Of a DNA stretch of 64,000 bases, positions 39,963-52,800 are shown piece after piece. Position numbers and translations under genes: made by a program. The notes under the pieces are model-generated. The model searched no databases, was not told where the DNA came from, and worked only from the letters and a program-made list of their open reading frames with translations. Position 1 is the first letter of the stretch. Each line of letters opens with the position of its first letter. The stretch is from positions 34,899,680 through 34,963,679 of the forward strand of contig NC_087071.1 in the NCBI RefSeq assembly GCF_963678635.1, in the 5' to 3' direction. This DNA is from Symsagittifera roscoffensis. Lineage: Eukaryota > Xenacoelomorpha > Acoela > Convolutidae.

Positions 39963-40247
39963 TGTGGAATGATAAAAGACAGTTGTAAAACAAGAATCAA
40001 TTCTCCTTGTTTATGTTTATAGTAATGTAAATAATATAGATAGTTTAGTATGTACATTATGTCATGACAATGAAATAAATACAACTCAAATCTTTCATAA
40101 GTTGCAGAAGAATGAATGAGAACACATGTGTTAAAACTAGAACGGATTGGCAGGTCGGTCACGACCTTGATAGACAAAGGCGAGTTTAGCACAGATAGCT
40201 AGCACAATAGTAATAACATAATGATCTCCAAACTACGCCGTACCACG
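39963..40247 (-). repeat. 3' LTR of copy B
   Basis: 285 bp, near-identical to the other A-C LTRs; inner terminus ccacg, followed by the polypurine tract (40248-40259). Confidence 0.9.
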
Positions 40248-40445
40248 TTTCCCCCTCTCGGGAAAATTCGAACAACGTTCGAATTTCTTTACTATAACAA
40301 AGAAAATTTAAATATACTTCTTACATACGAGAACAATGCTTAATGTAACAGGTAACCCTGGGAGTTTTAAAAGTTTGACTGATGTGACATTGTAGATATG
40401 CTAGAGAAAGTTTTAAAGTTTATCTAGGCTGAAGGCATCATCATT

Positions 40446-43105
40446 TTATTTGTCGGCCCGACGCAAAGGATGGTCGGAGTGGCTTTTTGTTGGGAAACGA
40501 GTAAATCTCCTATACAAAATCTCTGAGTTATCGGGAGGAACTGCCCGAGACTTCCCTGCTTGATATGATCTATCTGAAGTAGTCTCTACAAAACGGACCT
40601 TCTTGTCCGGCGAAGCAGGTGTTGACGGAGGTGTAGATACTGACTGAGAGTCAATGACATTCACGGAATGTCGGATAGGACTACCATAAAACGTAGTCTG
40701 CTTTTTCCGTCGTGAGGAGGCCCGCGACGAATTTGATGAGGATGATACATTTCCATCCGGTTCGGTCAGGATGACGGGACCATCTTGGGAGAGAAGACCC
40801 GATGCTGTCGGAGTTGGTTGAATTCCTTCTTGGGATTTCGGAATTGACGATTCATCGTCAGAGGAGATAGGGATAAGATCTGTACATACTGGGATCTTTG
40901 CTGGAGTTGGCGACTTTGGTATGATGCTGATAGGAACTTCCGTACCTTGATTGCCAGACGTAGAAGAGGAAGCCGTTAAGTCTACCACTGGGGTAGAGTG
41001 TTGTGGGAAAGGAATGTTCCGCACACCTGGAGCCTCAGAGATTGCAACTTCACTTGGCCTAATCGACCCTGGTCGCACCATTTGGCCACGCGGTGGGGTA
41101 TGTGAGCTTGTCAAAGATGGGAATTTTGAATGAGTGGGCACGTGTACTGTTTTCGCTGTGATACACTGGCGGGATTTTGACTGTTTGAGTGGACTGTTAT
41201 CTTCAGATGATGATGGTGACGATGACACAATCGGGCGTTTCTGCCCCTTCTTGACCGGAGTTAGTTGTTTTCCTGAAAAACTTAGATTGGTTGACTTAAG
41301 ACGTACCGCCCAATGATTTCTTCTAATCACTTTTCCTTTATCGGAAATATATGTAGACCCAGTAACCCGCACGATACGATTGTGCCCTTAAAAGGTTTGA
41401 AAAGTTCTCTGCCGGACTTCCTATTGAGAAATTTTCTAAAGATTTCGACTTTATTTGGCTCATACAATACTAAATAATCCAAATTACGTTTTGGCACCGA
41501 CGGGCGAATCTGATCCATTTGCATTTGGTTCCTGAATCTGAGGGTACCGGCCGACAAATTTGATCTAAGAGTGGCTGCGAGGACTTGGTTTCTTTCCGTC
41601 AAGGTCTTCAGTGCTTTGACTCCCTCCTGATGTGATAATGACCTTTTCAATGTTAGCCACTGGTTGGCTGAGTGTGCCAAGCTCTCCAGTGCACGGTAGT
41701 GGGGTGTATCTGCGACTGAATCAGTAGTTCCACCAAAATGTGGAGACACCGTTGGGCTTGACTGCCCTTTCCTTACCACTTTGATTCTAGGTCGGCTGTC
41801 ACACTGCTCCCGACGCTGTTCAGGTGTTAGTAAGTCCCGTTCCAATTGTTGGTTATCTAAATGAACTCCCGAAGATAAGCGCTCAGCCGCAATAGATAGC
41901 TCCGTATTCGGGGGACGGCCAAAATGAAGTTCAAAAGGTGAAACCCCAGTAACAGAATTTTTTGTAACTCGGATGTCTTCAATAATATTCCGAAGAGTGT
42001 CTTGGACATTTGAAAAATCCGAACTCAACCGTGAGGCTCCCAACCGACGTTTAATCGTTTGGATCGACCTTTCTACTAAACCGCATCCACGATGGTCCCC
42101 CACAGGACAGAAATATTGAGCAATATTTTTTTCTAGACAAAATTGTTGCACTAACTTGTTCTTAAAACCAGAGTACTGGTCTGTTTTGATAGATTTGGGG
42201 ATACTATGTTGTTGGATTTACGACTTAAGAAATTTAATAATCTTCCGTCCTCCCGTGGAACGCGTGATCATAGCCGACGGATATTTTGAGTAACGGTTGA
42301 TCGCGACCAAGATATAAATAATGTTACCAAACGAATCAAGTAGGGGGCCTGCATAATTGAGCTGCAGCTCTTCATTAGGACCAGATAAAAGGGGTAAAGG
42401 CTTGGAAGAGTTAAATGAAGCATTCGCTTTCAAATTCTTACCAAACTTTGTACACTGGGGACAGTCTTTGCAAAGTTGGACGATATCGCGATGCATTCGG
42501 GGCCACCAGATGTATTGCGCCGCATCAACCACGGCTAACTGACCCGCATGCGACCGATGGAGTCGAGACAGTAAAGGTTTTCGTAAACACATGGGTATCG
42601 CGATCCTATTATCCACAACAACACAGCCATCAACCACCGCTGCACAATGCCAAAAGGATTTGATATAGGGATCGATACGGCAAAATCCTTCGTAGTCCCG
42701 ATTAACTATTGCTCGTTTCATGAGGTATAGGCTGGCATCTTCGTCCGTGAGTTCCGATAATACATCGGAATCCAGAATGCCCACCAACCCGGTTATCGAT
42801 TTCTGGTCCTTCGCGACCACTGGTGCCTTTAGGATTTCTAAACTATGAACTGACTGATTTTGCTGTTTTGTTATCGTAGTTTTCCTGGCCCTTTTGGTTC
42901 TGAAATTTGCTAAAATACGGGCATATTGGCTCTTTAACTCCACTCCTCGTTGAACAGTTGACGACCTTCTGGGTCGTACAGCCCCCGCGCAAAACCGCGG
43001 CCTAGCTCTATCCGAAGAAAACCAATAATGATGTACTGGTAGATATTGGTTTAACAACTGCTCGAAGCTGTCATTCGTGTTGTTGGCACTAGTATTGGGG
43101 TTCAT
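40446..43105 (-). pseudogene. Integrase ORF of copy B, broken
   Basis: Homologous to 32696-35350. Lesions: a nonsense codon in the core after KIIKFLKS (about 42219), and a five-base insertion in the GPY/F-like region (about 41370) that shifts the frame. The first catalytic Asp is replaced: LQLNYAGPLLD instead of LQLDYAGPLLD. AINRYS also replaces AIDRYS. The Ser/Pro-rich tail remains open. Confidence 0.85.
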
Positions 43106-43162
43106 CGCAGTCTGAAAAAGAAAAGCACCCAATAAACCGGTTGCGTTCCAACAAATCCAATA

Positions 43163-44224
43163 CTATAAAATCGAGGCGAAAAAATGTATTAGCGGCGACA
43201 ACAGATCACCATTACTAACGGCCAAAGTAATAATCCACAAGGAAATTAGAACTGGTAGATAATATGTAAACCATGCTGAGAAAGTGACAAAAGTCGGCAT
43301 GATTTTTCTCAACGCTGATTGGCCAGAATTTGAACCAACAATTTGGACGCCCTCTAGCGGAGAAAGGACTGATTTATTGAATTGATGAGATAATTCAATT
43401 TGTTTACTGTCTAGAATTTTGTCGCCCTCTATCGATTTTATTCTTTGCGAAGTAGATGGAGTGTTTTGAATTAAGGCGCCCTCTACCGATAGAATTCCAA
43501 ACTTGTTAGATGCGACAATTGAATTGTCTAACTCGGAACAATTAACCCGAGACTGACTGATATCCAATGACTCAATTAGATTAATATTATCGGATACAAC
43601 AGAATTTTGGCTGATTTTCGTGATATTAAGTAATTCTTTAGTTGGAGAATGATATTTGGCCCACTCGTCCAAGAAATCGCGTGCATCAAAGAATCGATTA
43701 ATACATTTGACCACATATTGTTCGTCAAAATTACTTGTTCGCGGTGCTTCAAATGTTGGATAACGGGGTAAATAATCCACTATTCCTAATTTACCACCGG
43801 AGATATGAAAGATATCAAAATCGAAAGGTAAAAACCTATCAGCCCATCTGGTTAAGCGCGATTGATGAGTTTTATTACCTCGGTTAGTCTTTAGCGCGGA
43901 TATAATTGCTTTGTGGTCAGATAAAATTACAAAATGATTTCCCAGCAAATAAGTCCGAAAATGCTCACACGACCATACAATTGCTAGAAGTTCTACTTCA
44001 TTAGTGCTGTATTTCTTCTCCTGATCATTTAGAAAGCGTGACGCAAAAGCAATTGGGACCCAAACATCCTTTTCGATCTCTTGTTCTAATGCAGCACCCA
44101 GACCACTATGACTAGCGTCAAATTTCACCCGCGAGTTCCGACTTTGGTCATAATGATACTTTTTTGTGATATTCGCTATCAATTGTAAGATGTTCTTGAA
44201 CGCGGTCTGTTGGCATTCCCCCAC
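43163..44224 (-). pseudogene. RNase H, linker and membrane segment of copy B
   Basis: Same domain content as 35408-36460, including the three EG motifs (43347-43489 on plus) and the terminal hydrophobic helix. STNEVELLAIVW has Val for Leu next to the catalytic Glu. It ends FFASIL and stop at the same place as A and C. Confidence 0.8.
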
Positions 44225-44240
44225 ACGAATTTACTTTTTT

Positions 44241-45037
44241 TTACTTGCTTTCAAGGATGGGCGTAATTGGTCTGACCTGAATATTCGGCAAAAATCGTTG
44301 TAGATGGTTGAGTATGCCCATGAACGAACGGAGTTGCTTAAGCGTCCTTGGAGGTTCCAGAGCTAGTACTGCCTCTATCTTAGAACGTTTCGGTCTGTAT
44401 CCTTCTGAATCAATATCATATCCGAGCCAAGATAATTGATTCAAAGAAAATTCGCATTTCGAAAGTTTCAGAGAAAAACCTTTTTCATCCAGAAGACTTA
44501 TCACCTTATCTACAAGAATGTTGTGATCCTCGACTGAACCCTTCGAGACAATCAGAATATCGTCCAGGAAACAAAATACTCCTGACAAACCCTGCAGGGT
44601 ATTATCCATCGCTTTTTGGAATTCCTTTGGCATTCCGTTAGTCTATAAAACCCCGTTTTGAACCGATACGTGCCAGTTTGTTCTCCACAGACGATATTAA
44701 AATTGCAATGACGACTAACTTCCTCACTGAGCGGAATCTGACTGAATGCGTATTTTAAATCTAAGGACGTAAACCAAACATCTCCTGAAGTGTCCGATGT
44801 GATTATCTGGGCGGCCGAGTCCAACAGTTCCAACAAATTCGGCATTTGGTAATGGTTCTTATGAATTTGATCATTCATAGGTTTAGCATCCATAGCTAAT
44901 TTCACAGAGCCATCTTTCTTACCCGTAATAACAATCGGAGAGATGAAATGCTCACTTGTACATTTATTAAGTTTACCCACGTGTCCTTCATGATTTAGTT
45001 TTTGGATTTCCTGACCAACTTTATCTTGAATATGCAC
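44241..45037 (-). pseudogene. pol: Reverse transcriptase of copy B, frameshifted
   Basis: Two overlapping frames, broken at the same one-base loss (about 44640) as A and C. FLDD box present. The 5' end is damaged by the deletion that joins protease to RT. Confidence 0.8.
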
Positions 45038-45123
45038 CGGTACTCTCCTTCCCTTTTCTTGAATCGGAACGAGTGGAGACTTGAATGTAGAGAATACTTT
45101 GTGGTTTTTGGCTTTGCCGATTC

Positions 45124-46714
45124 TTATGAATACACGATGACTTCTCCCACCAAAGGACGATCTGGTCTAACTTGCGTTGTTCTTACCCCCAAATGGGGTT
45201 GCAAATCTAAACCCAGTAAACAACGTGTACGATTTTCTGAAATAAGGAATTTTGCAGACTTGATATGCCATCCCAAAGATGATACATCCATAATTAACGT
45301 ACCCATCAATTCAATTTTCTTCCTATTATAGTCAACATATACTGTATCGATTGGACTTTCTTGAACCGTGAAGATCTTGGCTGAAGGAACAGTTTTCAGT
45401 ATATAGTCTGCTGTCTTCTTTTTCACGAAAGAAGCTGGGCTCCCAGTATCCACTGTTGCTTTGAAAAACGTCTTTCCACAATGTAGTGTTATCTGGATGG
45501 AACGTAACTTGCCCGTGGCGGCATTGACCACCTCCAACTTTTTCACTGACCAAATTGGAAGACTTGGTTTCCCTGCTGCTACAGATAAAACAGCGAATTC
45601 CGACTCACTATCGGACGTGATGAAATTGCATTTTTCTTCCACTGTCTCATCTGACTCAGCTTCTACGTTCGCTACGTTCTTAGAATTGCAGCACTTGGCA
45701 AAGTGGCCTTTTTTGTTACAGTTCCTGCAAGTTACATTTCTGGCTGGACAACTCTGCTTGTGGTTTGCTGAAAACCTGTTACCACAGAAATAACACGACT
45801 TCGATTTCTCGTTGAACCCCTTTTGCTTACTATTCTGTGCCCGACTAATCCTGTCAGAAAGTTTCTTACCCTGGACAGAGAAGGTAGATTCCTGTTTTAT
45901 CCGGGAATTCTGACCCAAGATGGCACCTGCCTGGGAGGAATTGCCCGTCGACGACGAACTCCCCGTTTGTGCTCCTTTTTCTTGAAGTAACGCTGATTTC
46001 AGAGAATCCTCCGGAGTAGCACCTGGATGAATACACAATTCTCTCTGAATATCCTTATATCTCATTTTGGCAATGAAGATATCTCTTACGACGTCTTTTT
46101 CTTGATAAATTGTCCACCCACACAGGGCGGCTTGTCCCGTCAAACGCAAATAAAACGCTTCCAAACTTTCTCGGTCTGAATGTACCGCGTTGTATATTTG
46201 CATACGTTCGATGATGAAAATTTTCTCCTTTCTGAACAAGAGAACACAGAATTCGTGGAAATCCCGAAATGATAATGCGCTCAGATCCGCATGTGGATAA
46301 CTTTGGAGGAATCTTTTCCTCCCTTCTGAGCCGAGCGAGAAAAATAAGCGAGATTTAACACGTATTTCAACCTCGTAATAATACACTCCTGGGATATTTC
46401 GCCCGGCGCTCTTCATTCATTTCCGTGACTCTTCGGACCGCCGCGTCATTTCGTGCAAAACGATTTGCTATTGCTGCAGCATCTTCATTCACCCCCACGA
46501 CTTCTGGTTTTGGAGCAGGATCGTCGTGTACGACACCCGGAGGTTTTAATAATTCGCGTGGATCACATCTCTCTCTCAGAGTGATTGCCAAATCGAATTG
46601 ACCTATCCACGAATCCCAGCTACAGGGTGGGTCCGCAGTTGGTTTATGCCAAAATACGGATACGCCCAACAGGTCAGTTCGATCCTCTGAGGTCGAAACT
46701 GCTGGCTGCGCCAT
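45124..46714 (-). pseudogene. gag: Gag-protease of copy B, broken
   Basis: The start MAQPAVSTSED at 46714 spans the LTR/PBS. A deletion at about 46392 (GPRVAPG region) shifts the frame. A second in-frame deletion at about 45962 removes eight residues near the capsid end. Zinc knuckles and the VDTGSPASFV protease site are intact. The frame ends GEVIVYS because of the protease/RT junction deletion. Confidence 0.8.
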
Positions 46715-46998
46715 GTGGAATGATAAAAGACAGTTGTAAAACAAGAATCAATTCTCCTTGTTTATGTTTATAGTAATGTAAATAATATAGATAGTTTAGT
46801 ATTTAGATTATGTCATGACAATGAAATAAATACAACTCAAATCTTTCATAAGTTGCAGAAGAATGAATGAGAACACATGTGTTAAAACTAGAACGGATTG
46901 GCAGGTCGGTCACGACCTTGATAGACAAAGGCGAGTTTAGCACAGATAGCTAGCACAATAGTAATAACATAATGATCTCTAAACTACGCCGTACCACA
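46714..46998 (-). repeat. 5' LTR of copy B with adjacent PBS
   Basis: 285 bp, followed inward by the same PBS/Gag start as the other copies. Confidence 0.9.
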
Positions 46999-47645
46999 AT
47001 AGCCTGCAGCCACTTTTAATCATTTCAGACCATAATTTTCAATGCTGTAGATTGTGATACTTCTAAATAATGATTTTAAGAGAGCTACTTCATCTCTATT
47101 ACTTTTCGTTGTGAACTGATTTTATATAAACTGCTCATCATCTGACCAAACACGTGAGAAAAATGTGAGATTCTCGAGAGATTTTCATGAATCAAGAGCG
47201 ATTTGCAATTTTGAGCTTTGAGCCACCTGACAAGGAAACTAGGTTTTTAATTCTAAAACACCATAAAAAAGTAAAATGGTTTTCTTTTAGTTTTGTGTGA
47301 ATTCAATGTCTCAACATAAAAATTGCAGCAAGAAAAATTGAGAAAAAACGGAGACATGCGGTTTCGGGATGTGAAAAAAATTTTGAGATGCAAATAAAAT
47401 GTTGCTTATCTGGTAACTTATGAAAAACATGTAAAAATTTGAAAAAAAAAATCGCAATTGAGAAAAAAAATCACCCTAGCACTTTTTACTGTCTGTTTTA
47501 TTTTGTCTGTTGTTCAAAGAAAACCAGTGCACTAATTTTTCATATTTTATTGCACTTATTTTTCGATAATGGAATGTGAATTTATTGGAATGTGAACACC
47601 TGTCCATTTTATTATCACATTTATTGACAATCTGATGTGTATAGC
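46999..47645. repeat. Spacer 2 between copies B and C
   Basis: 647 bp, collinear with spacer 1 from atagcctgcagccac to gtgtatagc, with scattered differences and a small local duplication (ggaatgtgaatttattggaatgtgaac). No gene. Confidence 0.85.
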
Positions 47646-47930
47646 TGTGGAATGATAAAAGACAGTTGTAAAACAAGAATCAATTCTCCTTGTTTATGTT
47701 TATAGTAATGTAAATAATATAGATAGTTTAGTATTTACATTATGTCATGACAATGAAATAAATACAACTCAAATCTTTCATAAGTTGCAGAAGAATGAAT
47801 GAGAACACATGTGTTAAAACTAGAACGGATTGGCAGGTCGGTCACGACCTTGATAGACAAAGGCGAGTTTAGCACAGATAGCTAGCACAATAGTAATAAC
47901 ATAATGATCTCTAAACTACGCCGTACCACA
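47646..47930 (-). repeat. 3' LTR of copy C
   Basis: 285 bp with the full ccaca inner terminus; polypurine tract (minus strand gagagagggaaa) adjacent at 47931-47942. Confidence 0.9.
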
Positions 47931-48128
47931 TTTCCCTCTCTCGGGAAAATTCGAACAACGTTCGAATTTCTTTACTATAACAAAGAAAATTTAAATATAC
48001 TTCTTACATACGAGAACAATGCTTAATGTAACAGGTAACCCTGGGAGTTTTAAAAGTTTGACTGATGTGACATTGTAGATATGCTAGAGAAAGTTTTAAA
48101 GTTTATCTAGGCTGAAGGCATCATCATT

Positions 48129-50783
48129 TTATTTGTCGGCCCGACGCAAAGGATGGTCGGAGTGGCTTTTTGTTGGGAAACGAGTAAATCTCCTATACAA
48201 AATCTCTGAGTTATCGGGAGGAACTGCCCGAGACTGCCCTGCTTGATATGATCTATCTGAAGTAGTCTCTGCAAAACGGACCTTCTTGTCCGGCGAAGCA
48301 GGTGTTGACGGAGGTGTAGATACTGACTGAGAGTCAATGACATTCACGGAATGTCGGATAGGACTACCATAAAACGTAGTCTGCTTTTTCCGTCGTGAGG
48401 AGGCCCGCGACGAATTTGATGAGGATGATACATTTCCATCCGGTTCGGTCAGGATGACGGGACCATCTTGGGAGAGAAGACCCGATGCTGCCGGAGTTGG
48501 TTGAATTCCTTCTTGGGATTTCGGAATTGACGATTCATCGTCAGAGGAGATAAGGATAAGATCTGTACATACTGGGATCTTTGCTGGAGTTGGCGACTTT
48601 AGTATGATGCTGATAGGAACTTCCGTACCTTGATTGCCAGACGTAGAAGAGGAAGCCGTTAAGTCTACCACTGGGGTAGAGTGTTGTGGGAAAGGAATGT
48701 TCCGCACACCTAGAGCCTCAGAGATTGCAACTTCACTTGGCCTAATCGACCCTGGTCGCACCATTTGTCCACGCGGTGGGGTATGTGAGCTTGTCAAAGA
48801 TGGGAATTTTGAATGAGTGGGCACGTGTACTGTTTTCGCTGTGATACACTGGCGGGAACTTGACTGTTTGAGTGGACTGTTATCTTCAGATGATGATGGT
48901 GACGATGACACAATCGGGTGTTTCTGCCCCTTCTTGACCGGAGTTAGTTGTTTTCCTGAAAAACTTAGATTGGTTGACTTAAGACGTACCGCCAAATGAT
49001 TTCTTCTAATCACTTTTCCTTTATCGGAAATATATGTAGACCCAGTAAACCGCACGATTGTGCCCTTAAAAGTTTTGAAAAAGTCTCTGCTGGACTTCCT
49101 ATTGAGAAATTTTCTAAAGATTTCGACTTTATTTGGCTCATTCAATACTAAATAATCCAAATTACGTTTTGGCACCGACGGGCGAATCTGATCCATTTGC
49201 ATTTGGTTCCTGAATCTGAGGGTACCGGCCGACAAATTTGATCTAAGAGTGGCTGCGAGGACTTGGTTTCTTTCCGTCAAGGTCTTCAGTGCTTTGACTC
49301 CCTCCTGATGTGATAATGATCTTTTCAATGTTAGCCACTGATTGGCTGAGTGTGCCAAGCTCTCCAGTGCACGGTAGTGGGGTGTATCTGCGACTGAATC
49401 AGTAGTTCCACCAAAATGTGGAGACACCGTTGGGCTTGACTGCCCTTTCCTTACCACTTTGATTCTAGGTCGGCTGTCACACTGCTCCCGACGCTGTTCA
49501 GGTGTTAGTAAGTCCCGTTCCAATTGTTGGTTATCTAAATGAACTCCCAAAGATAAGCGCTCAGCCGCAATAGATAGCTCCGTATTCGGGGGACGGCCAA
49601 AATGAAGTTCAAAAGGTGAAATCCCAGTAACAGAATTTTTTGTAACTCGGATGTCTTCAATAATATTCCGAAGAGTATCTTGGACATTTGAAAAATCCGA
49701 ACTCAACCGTGAGGCTCCCAACCGACGTTTAATCGTTTGGATCGACCTTTCTACTAAACCGCATCCACGATGGTCCCCCACAGGACAGAAATATTGAGCA
49801 ATATTTTTTTCTAGACAAAATTGTTGCACTAACTTGTTCTTAAAACCAGAGTACTGGTCTGTTTTGATAGATTTGGGGATACTATGTTGTTGGATATACG
49901 ACTTAAGAAATTTAATAATCTTCCGTCCTCCCGTGGAACGCGTGATCATAGCCGACGGATATTTTGAGTAACAGTCAATCGCGACCAAGATATAAATACT
50001 GTTACCAAACGAATCAAGTAGGGGGCCTGCATAATCGAGCTGCAGCTCTTCATTAGGACCAGATAAAAGGGGTAAAGGCTTGGAAGAGTTAAATGAAGCA
50101 TTCGCTTTCAAATTCTTACCAAACTTTGTACACTGGGGACAGTCTTTGCAAAGTTGGACGATATCGCGATGCATTCGGGGCCACCAGATGTATTGCGCCG
50201 CATCAACCATGGCTAACTGACCCGTATGCGACCGATGGAGTCGAGACAGTAAAGGTTTTTGTAAACACATGGGTATCGCGATCCTATTATCCACAACAAC
50301 ACAGCCATCAACCACCGCTGCACAATGCCAAAAGGATTTGATAAAGGGATCGATACGGCAAAATCCTTCGTTGTCCCGATTAACTATTGCTCGTTTCATG
50401 AGGTATAGGCTGGCATCTTCGTCCGTGAGTTCCGATAATACATCGGAATCCAGAATGCCCACCAACCCGGTTATCGATTTCTAGTCCTTCGCGACCACTG
50501 GTGCCTTTAGGATTTCTAAACTATGAACTGACTGATTTTGCTGTTTTGTTATCGTAGTTTTCCTGGCCCTTTTGGTTCTGAAATTTGCTAAAATACGGGC
50601 ATATTGGCTCTTTAACTCCACTCCTCGTTGAACAGTTGTCGACCTTCTGGGTCGTACAGCCCCCGCGCAAAACCGCGGCCTAGCTCTATCCGAAGAAAAC
50701 CAATGTTGATGTACTGGTAGATATTGGTTTAACAACTGCTCGAAGCTGTCATTCGTGTTGTTGGCACTAGTATTGGGGTTCAT
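48129..50783 (-). pseudogene. Integrase ORF of copy C, one nonsense codon
   Basis: Homologous to the intact ORF of copy A. A single CAG-to-TAG change after VVAKD (about 50480) interrupts it; the rest, including zinc finger, D,D-35-E core and Ser/Pro-rich tail, is open. AIDCYS replaces AIDRYS. Confidence 0.85.
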
Positions 50784-50840
50784 CGCAGTCTGAAAAAGAA
50801 AAGCACCCAATAAACCGGTTGCGTTCCAACAAATCCAATA

Positions 50841-51902
50841 CTATAAAATCGAGGCGAAAAAATGTATTAGCGGCGACAACAGATCACCATTACTAACGGC
50901 CAAAGTAATAATCCACAAGGAAATTAGAACTGGCAGATAATATGTAAACCATGCTGAGAAAGTGACAAAAGTCAGCATGATTTTTCTCAACGCTGATTGG
51001 CCAGAATTTGAACCAACAATTTGGACGCCCTCTAGCGGAGAAAGGACTGATTTATTGAATTGATGAGATAATTCAATTTGTTTACTGTCTAGAATTTTGT
51101 CGCCCTCTATCGATTTTATTCTTTGCGAAGTAGATGGAGTGTTTTGAATTAAGGCGCCCTCTACCGTTAGAATTCCAAACTTTTTAGATGCGACAATTGA
51201 ATTGTCTAACTCGGAACAATTAACCCGAGACTGACTGATATCCAATGACTCAATTAGATTAATATTATCGGATACAACAGAATTTTGGCTGATTTTCGTG
51301 ATATTAAGTAATTCTTTAGTTGGAGAATGATATTTGGCCCACTCTTCCAAGAAATCGCGTGCATCAAAGAATCGATTAATACATTTGACCACATATTGTT
51401 CGTCAAAATTACTTGGTCGCGGTGCTTCAAATGTTGGATAACGGGGTAAATAATCCACTATTCCTAATTTACCACCGGAGATATGAAAGATATCAAAATC
51501 GAAAGGTAATAACCTATCAGCCCATCTGGTTAAGCGCGATTGATGAGTTTTATTACCTCGGTTAGTCTTTAGCGCGGATATAATTGCTTTGTGGTCAGAT
51601 AAAATTACAAAATGATTTCCCAGCAAATAAGTCCGAAAATGCTCACACGACCATACAATTGCTAGAAGTTCTAATTCATTAGTGCTGTATTTCTTCTCCT
51701 GATCATTTAGAAAGCGTGACGCAAAAGCAATTGGGACCCAAACATCCTTTTCGATCTCTTGTTCTAATGCTGCACCCAGACCACTATGACTAGCGTCAAA
51801 TTTCACCCGCGAGTTCCGACTTTGGTCATAATGATACATTTTTGTGATATTCGCTATCAATTGTAAGATGTTACTGAACGCGGTCTGTTGGCATTCCCCC
51901 AC
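50841..51902 (-). pseudogene. RNase H, linker and membrane segment of copy C
   Basis: Same as 35408-36460, with the EG motif trio (51025-51167 on plus) and terminal hydrophobic helix. Cut from RT by the same disrupted stretch (about 51903-51925). Confidence 0.8.
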
Positions 51903-51917
51903 ACGAATTTACTTTTA

Positions 51918-52714
51918 TTACTTGCTTTCAAGGATGGGCGTAATTGGTCTGACCTGAATATTCGGCAAAAATCGTTGTAGATGGTTGAGTATGCCCATGA
52001 ACGAACGGAGTTGCTTAAGCATCCTTGGAGGTTCCAGAGCTAGTACTGCCTCTATCTTAGAACGTTTCGGTCTGTATCCCTCTGAATCAATATCATATCC
52101 TAGCCAAGATAATTGATTCAAAGAAAATTCGCATTTCGAAAGTTTCAGAGAAAAACCTTTTTCATCCAGAAGACTTATCACCTTATCTACAAGAATGTTG
52201 TGATCCTCGACTGAACCCTTCGAGACAATCAGAATATCGTCCAGGAAACAAAATACTCCTGACAAACCCTGCAGGGTATTATCCATCGCTTTTTGGAATT
52301 CCTTTGGCATTCCGTTAGTCTATAAAACCCCGTTTTGAACCGATACGTGCCAGTTTGTTCTCCACAGACGATATTAAAATTGCAATGACGACTAACTTCC
52401 TCACTGAGCGGAATCTGACTGAATGCGTATTTGAAATCTAAGGACGTAAACCAAACATCTCCTGAAGTGTCCGATGTGATTATCTGGGCGGCCGAGTCCA
52501 ACAGTTCCAACAAATTCGGCATTTGGTAATGGTTCTTATGAATTTGATCATTCATAGGTTTAGCATCCATAGCTAATTTCACAGAGCCATCTTTCTTAGC
52601 CGTAATAACGATCGGAGAGATGAAATGCTCACTTGTACATTTATTAAGTTTAACCACGTGTCCTTCATGAATTAGTTTTTGGATTTCCTGACCAACTTTA
52701 TCTTGAATATGCAC
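51918..52714 (-). pseudogene. pol: Reverse transcriptase of copy C, frameshifted
   Basis: Two frames broken at the shared one-base loss (about 52317). FLDD box and LDFKYAFSQIP present. Confidence 0.8.
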
Positions 52715-52800
52715 CGGTACTCTCCTTCCCTTTTCTCGAATCGGAACGAGTGGAGACTTGAATGTAGAGAATACTTTGTGGTTTTTGGCTTTGCCGATTC

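Larger units (their letters stand above)
39963..46998 (-). mobile_element. Ty3/Gypsy retrotransposon copy B (recombinant duplicate)
   Basis: 7036 bp with LTRs at 39963-40247 and 46714-46998. Flanked by ATAGC on both sides, but the left flank (gatgtgtatagc) is that of copy C and the right flank (atagcctgcagcc) that of copy A. Internal changes, such as the roughly 80-bp deletion between protease and RT, are shared with C and not A. All ORFs are broken. Confidence 0.9.
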
